Below are positions 61,587-64,000 of a stretch of 64,000 nucleotides of DNA, piece by piece. The notes under the pieces are model-generated. The model saw only the letters and a program-made list of their open reading frames with translations, ran no database searches and had not been told where the DNA came from. This DNA is from Rickettsia endosymbiont of Lasioglossum villosulum (GTDB taxonomy: Bacteria > Pseudomonadota > Alphaproteobacteria > Rickettsiales > Rickettsiaceae). A program made the translations under genes and the position numbers. Numbering within the stretch: position 1 is the stretch's first letter; each line of letters opens with the position of its first letter. The stretch covers positions 682,001-746,000 of the forward strand of contig NZ_OZ032152.1 in the NCBI RefSeq assembly GCF_964026455.1. Reading direction: 5' to 3'.

Positions 61587-62799
61587 TAGTTTTGCGTAAA
61601 GCTAACACCGCACCGGTTAGTATTATAAGTAGGAAAGTAAAGAAGCTAAATGTTACCCATAATGATTTAAAGTTTTGCCATAGTAGCATACTGAAGAAAG
61701 GCGTGCTTGAGGATAATATAATACCACCAAGTGAGTGAGATAAGCTATAAAGCCTCATTCTAACAGCTGTTTTAAATAAAGACTGGACGATAATTTGTAG
61801 CGGAACAGCGTAAAATGCGGCAAGCCCAATTAGTATAATAGGACATATAACAGTAAATATTTGCTGATATAATAAAGTTTGCATAGTAAAAGCTGTGACA
61901 AGACTAAGTAGCAAGGCAAATATAATTTGTTTTAAAGGATTTATTTTATCAGCAAGCATTCCTGCGAAAATAGCCGCTATCCCGTAAGTAATAATTAGGC
62001 TTATGTTCATAAACTCAGTTTCTATAGGGTTTATAAAAGCTATTTTTGCTAAAAATACTCCCAAGAAATATACTAAAAAATGGTATATACCGCCGATTGT
62101 ACCATTTATTAGTAGTGCCAAAATAAAAGACTTTTTAGAGTTTTTTAGAGATTGAAAGATAGGAATATTATCAGATTGTTTATTTTTATGATGTAAAAAT
62201 TCGTTGCTTTCTTTGAAATAATCTCTCATTAAAATAGCAAATAATCCAAATATAGCACCGATCAGGAAATTAATTCGCCACAAATAATAAATATTAAGGT
62301 TAGTCGCACAATAATAAGCCATAGCAGCAAGTAATGCTCCTATTTGAGTGCAGCTTGCAACTACTCCTAGCCCTAAATTTTTTCGGTTATTTTTTGTTTT
62401 TTCTGCCACATAAACTTTTATGCCGTCAACTTCGCCAGCTAAACTTGCAAGGAAAATCATCCGACAAAATGTAAGCATAATTGTAGCAAGAATACCTATT
62501 TTATCAAAGGAAGGGGTAACAGCGATTAGCAAGGTAGAAATGCTGCTGATAAACATTGATATTTTGATGGATTTAGTGCGTCCGTATCTATCACCGATAA
62601 AGCCGAAAATTATAGAGCCTAAAGGACGGATCACAACAGCCGCACTAAGTAGTGCAAAAAAGCCAAGTAGCTGTATTTCATGCGTACTTCTAGGTAAAAA
62701 ATTTTGTGCTAAAATGTGAGCTGATAAGCCAAATAATGCATAATCGTAGTAACGAATTATAGATACAAAAAACGCAATCAAAAAAGCTGAATTGGACAT
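61576..62799 (-). CDS. proP: MFS transporter, proline/betaine (ProP) type
   Basis: The 407-residue carrier has 12 helices and the MHS-family loop PLGSIIFGFIGDRYGRTKSI. Rickettsia has many ProP-like paralogues, and this looks intact although slightly short at both ends. The substrate (proline, betaine or another osmolyte) is inferred from the family. Its stop codon overlaps the duplicated iscA end on the other strand. Confidence 0.85.
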   Translation of the reverse strand: MSNSAFLIAFFVSIIRYYDYALFGLSAHILAQNFLPRSTHEIQLLGFFALLSAAVVIRPLGSIIFGFIGDRYGRTKSIKISMFISSISTLLIAVTPSFDKIGILATIMLTFCRMIFLASLAGEVDGIKVYVAEKTKNNRKNLGLGVVASCTQIGALLAAMAYYCATNLNIYYLWRINFLIGAIFGLFAILMRDYFKESNEFLHHKNKQSDNIPIFQSLKNSKKSFILALLINGTIGGIYHFLVYFLGVFLAKIAFINPIETEFMNISLIITYGIAAIFAGMLADKINPLKQIIFALLLSLVTAFTMQTLLYQQIFTVICPIILIGLAAFYAVPLQIIVQSLFKTAVRMRLYSLSHSLGGIILSSSTPFFSMLLWQNFKSLWVTFSFFTFLLIILTGAVLALRKTITL

Positions 62800-62911
62800 A
62801 AAATATATTTCTTTCTATACCATGATAGTATCATATGATACTATTATAATGTAATTTGTCGATAAAATATCTAAGGTATACTCGGTGTAATATTATTTAT
62901 AAAGGATCAAT

Positions 62912-63115
62912 ATGAAAAAATTTATGAAATACTTATTTTTTGCTTTTCTATATATAGCAGTAACAATAATAGTTGCCTATATGGTTTTGGCTCAGACGAT
63001 TCCAGATGATGGGCAGTGTCATATGGTGGATAGACCACTTGTTATTCATTATATTTTAGCTGCTATTATTACCGCTTTACCAACGTTAGTTTTAATATAT
63101 AGTAAGAAAAAATAA
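62912..63115 (+). CDS. Small two-helix membrane protein
   Basis: The 67-residue protein has two hydrophobic helices (about 8-26 and 46-62) with a short polar loop ([17 protein letters not shown]) between. AAGGA lies seven bases before the ATG. It is one base from ruvA and probably co-transcribed. Function unknown. Confidence 0.7.
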   Translation: MKKFMKYLFFAFLYIAVTIIVAYMVLAQTIPDDGQCHMVDRPLVIHYILAAIITALPTLVLIYSKKK

Positions 63116-63116
63116 T

Positions 63117-63716
63117 ATGATTGGTAAATTAAGCGGTAGAATCGACTCAAGCTATGATGATTACGTCATAATTGATGTAAACGGGGTGGGGTATCGAGTT
63201 TTTGCTTCCGCTAAAACTTTAAGCAAACTTTCAGAAGGAGAGTCTTATAAACTATTTATCGAGACTCATGTTAGAGAAGATCACATTCATTTATATGGTT
63301 TTTTGAGTTTAGAAGAACAAAGCTTTTTTAACTTGCTGCAATCCGTAAATGGTATAGGCACAAGGATGGCTTTGTCTATTTTGTCAGCCCTTACGCCTAC
63401 TGATATACAAATTGCTATTAATAATGAAGACAAGAATATTTTTAAAGCAATCTCAGGAGTGGGAGCTAAACTAGCCGAACGTATAGTACGTGAATTGAGC
63501 GATAAAGTGGCAAAAATATCAAGCTCATCTGCTGTTATTGGAATTAAGGGCATCACGCCGGTAGCAAGTAGTGACGTGATAAAAGCTTTAATAAATATGG
63601 GATTCTCAAGATTTGAAGCACAAAATACCGTACAAGAAATTATTACCAAAAATCCTGAAATCTCTATCGATGAATTAATCAGAACCGCACTAAAGAATCG
63701 TAACAGTAATTTTTAG
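63117..63716 (+). CDS. ruvA: Holliday junction DNA helicase subunit RuvA
   Basis: RuvA (199 aa) binds four-way junctions and loads RuvB. The N-terminal OB fold starts [20 protein letters not shown], followed by the HhH motifs [20 protein letters not shown] and [19 protein letters not shown]. The C-terminal RuvB-binding domain ends [15 protein letters not shown] and so on. The next gene is not ruvB. Confidence 0.96.
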   Translation: MIGKLSGRIDSSYDDYVIIDVNGVGYRVFASAKTLSKLSEGESYKLFIETHVREDHIHLYGFLSLEEQSFFNLLQSVNGIGTRMALSILSALTPTDIQIAINNEDKNIFKAISGVGAKLAERIVRELSDKVAKISSSSAVIGIKGITPVASSDVIKALINMGFSRFEAQNTVQEIITKNPEISIDELIRTALKNRNSNF

Positions 63717-63736
63717 TTGATTAGTTAATATATAAT

Positions 63737-64000
63737 ATGTCAAAGCTAAAAATTTTTCTGAGTAATATAAATGCTACTGAAATTCTTGAAGCATTGGATT
63801 ATGATTCTTCTACTTTATATTTAAATTATCAACATAGTGTTTGGGGTTCAGAAGATAATTTAATTAGTTTATTTAATATCTTAAAAGATGCTGAAATTAA
63901 AAATTTAGTATTTATAGGTTTATTTGCAATTAATAAATGTCCGGAATTACTGGCTGAATTTTTAAAGAATCCTCAGTGTCATATTACCGGCATTAACATA
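63737..64000 (+). CDS. Leucine-rich-repeat-like protein, start only
   Basis: The 88 codons from ATG 63737 stay open to the window edge: MSKLKIFLSNINATEILEAL to CHITGINI. The units EIKNLVFIGLFAINKCPELL and EFLKNPQCHITGINI have the L-x-x-L, N/C and G spacing of ribonuclease-inhibitor-type leucine-rich repeats. It lacks a signal peptide. It sits where ruvB is often found. An effector role is possible, as for other cytosolic LRR proteins of intracellular bacteria, but is inference. Confidence 0.6.
   Translation, partial: MSKLKIFLSNINATEILEALDYDSSTLYLNYQHSVWGSEDNLISLFNILKDAEIKNLVFIGLFAINKCPELLAEFLKNPQCHITGINI

Overview
This window is chromosome from a Rickettsia. It is strongly AT-rich with short genes. 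It carries an ATP/ADP translocase of the obligate-intracellular type, an ATP-independent-looking mix of reduced biosynthetic pathways, Rickettsiales-only hypothetical proteins and dozens of short palindromic repeats (Rickettsia palindromic elements, RPEs) between and inside genes. Species cannot be fixed from sequence alone; the Rpn-type nuclease fragments, toxin-antitoxin pairs, ankyrin protein and pilus remnant suggest a repeat-rich spotted fever, transitional or ancestral lineage rather than the most reduced typhus group.

Layout. 1-2000: ketone-body CoA transferase (scoA, start of scoB) and a broken secreted HExxH-like protein. 2000-9100: recG (two in-frame repeat insertions), tRNA-Cys, a XerD-type recombinase, two tandem paralogous Rickettsia-specific proteins, mgtE. 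9400-17200: Rpn nuclease, tRNA-Leu, a HAD hydrolase, gyrB between two almost identical direct repeats, murA, rpoZ-acpS, a small HVA1/DUF2945 protein. 17200-22400: a repeat pile-up, tlc, pyrG-kdsB, tRNA-Lys, tRNA-Ile. 22600-28500: accessory stretch with a frameshifted small gene, an ankyrin/coiled-coil protein, a five-level nested repeat, folD, ferredoxin-NADP reductase, a VapBC-type module and Rpn fragments. 28700-32500: a decaying Csu-type chaperone-usher pilus operon. 32700-41500: rppH-pleD, efp, a SuhB-like protein lacking catalytic residues, psd-pssA, an HlyD-type adaptor, ubiK-bolA and an EAL protein. 41600-47200: murC-murB-ddl-ftsQ-ftsA. 47400-54500: NfeD, cytochrome c, lpxC, a DUF4143 ATPase, a class II aldolase and a multi-pass membrane protein. 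54600-61600: an 802-residue helical-repeat protein and the isc operon (iscR, a second cysteine desulfurase, iscS, iscU, iscA), followed by a toxin-antitoxin pair and a duplicated iscA 3' end. 61576-64000: an MFS carrier, a small membrane protein, ruvA and the start of a leucine-rich-repeat-like protein.

How it works together. Core genes serve envelope building (murA/B/C, ddl, kdsB, lpxC, psd, pssA), division (ftsQ, ftsA), Fe-S assembly (isc), nucleotide supply (tlc, pyrG) and DNA upkeep (gyrB, recG, ruvA, xerD). Both halves of a cyclic-di-GMP circuit are present: PleD (GGDEF) makes it and the EAL protein should degrade it.

For reference I name repeat families by their ends: A = GTCATTGCGAG/CTCGCAATGAC; B = TGTCATACCGCGG/CGGGATGACA; C = TGTCATTCCCGC/GCGGGAATGACA; D = AGTAGTGTCCGG/CCGGACACTACT; E = TAGTACCGGACAG/CTGTCCGGTACTA; F = TTGCGTGGATC/GATCCACGCAA; G = AGTATACTCGTTTTATTTG/CAAATAAAACTTCGTCTACT; H and I are described where they occur. 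The most unusual signals are the nesting of these families inside one another, the duplicated iscA end flanking a toxin-antitoxin pair, two distant hairpins with compensatory arm changes, and the dying pilus operon.
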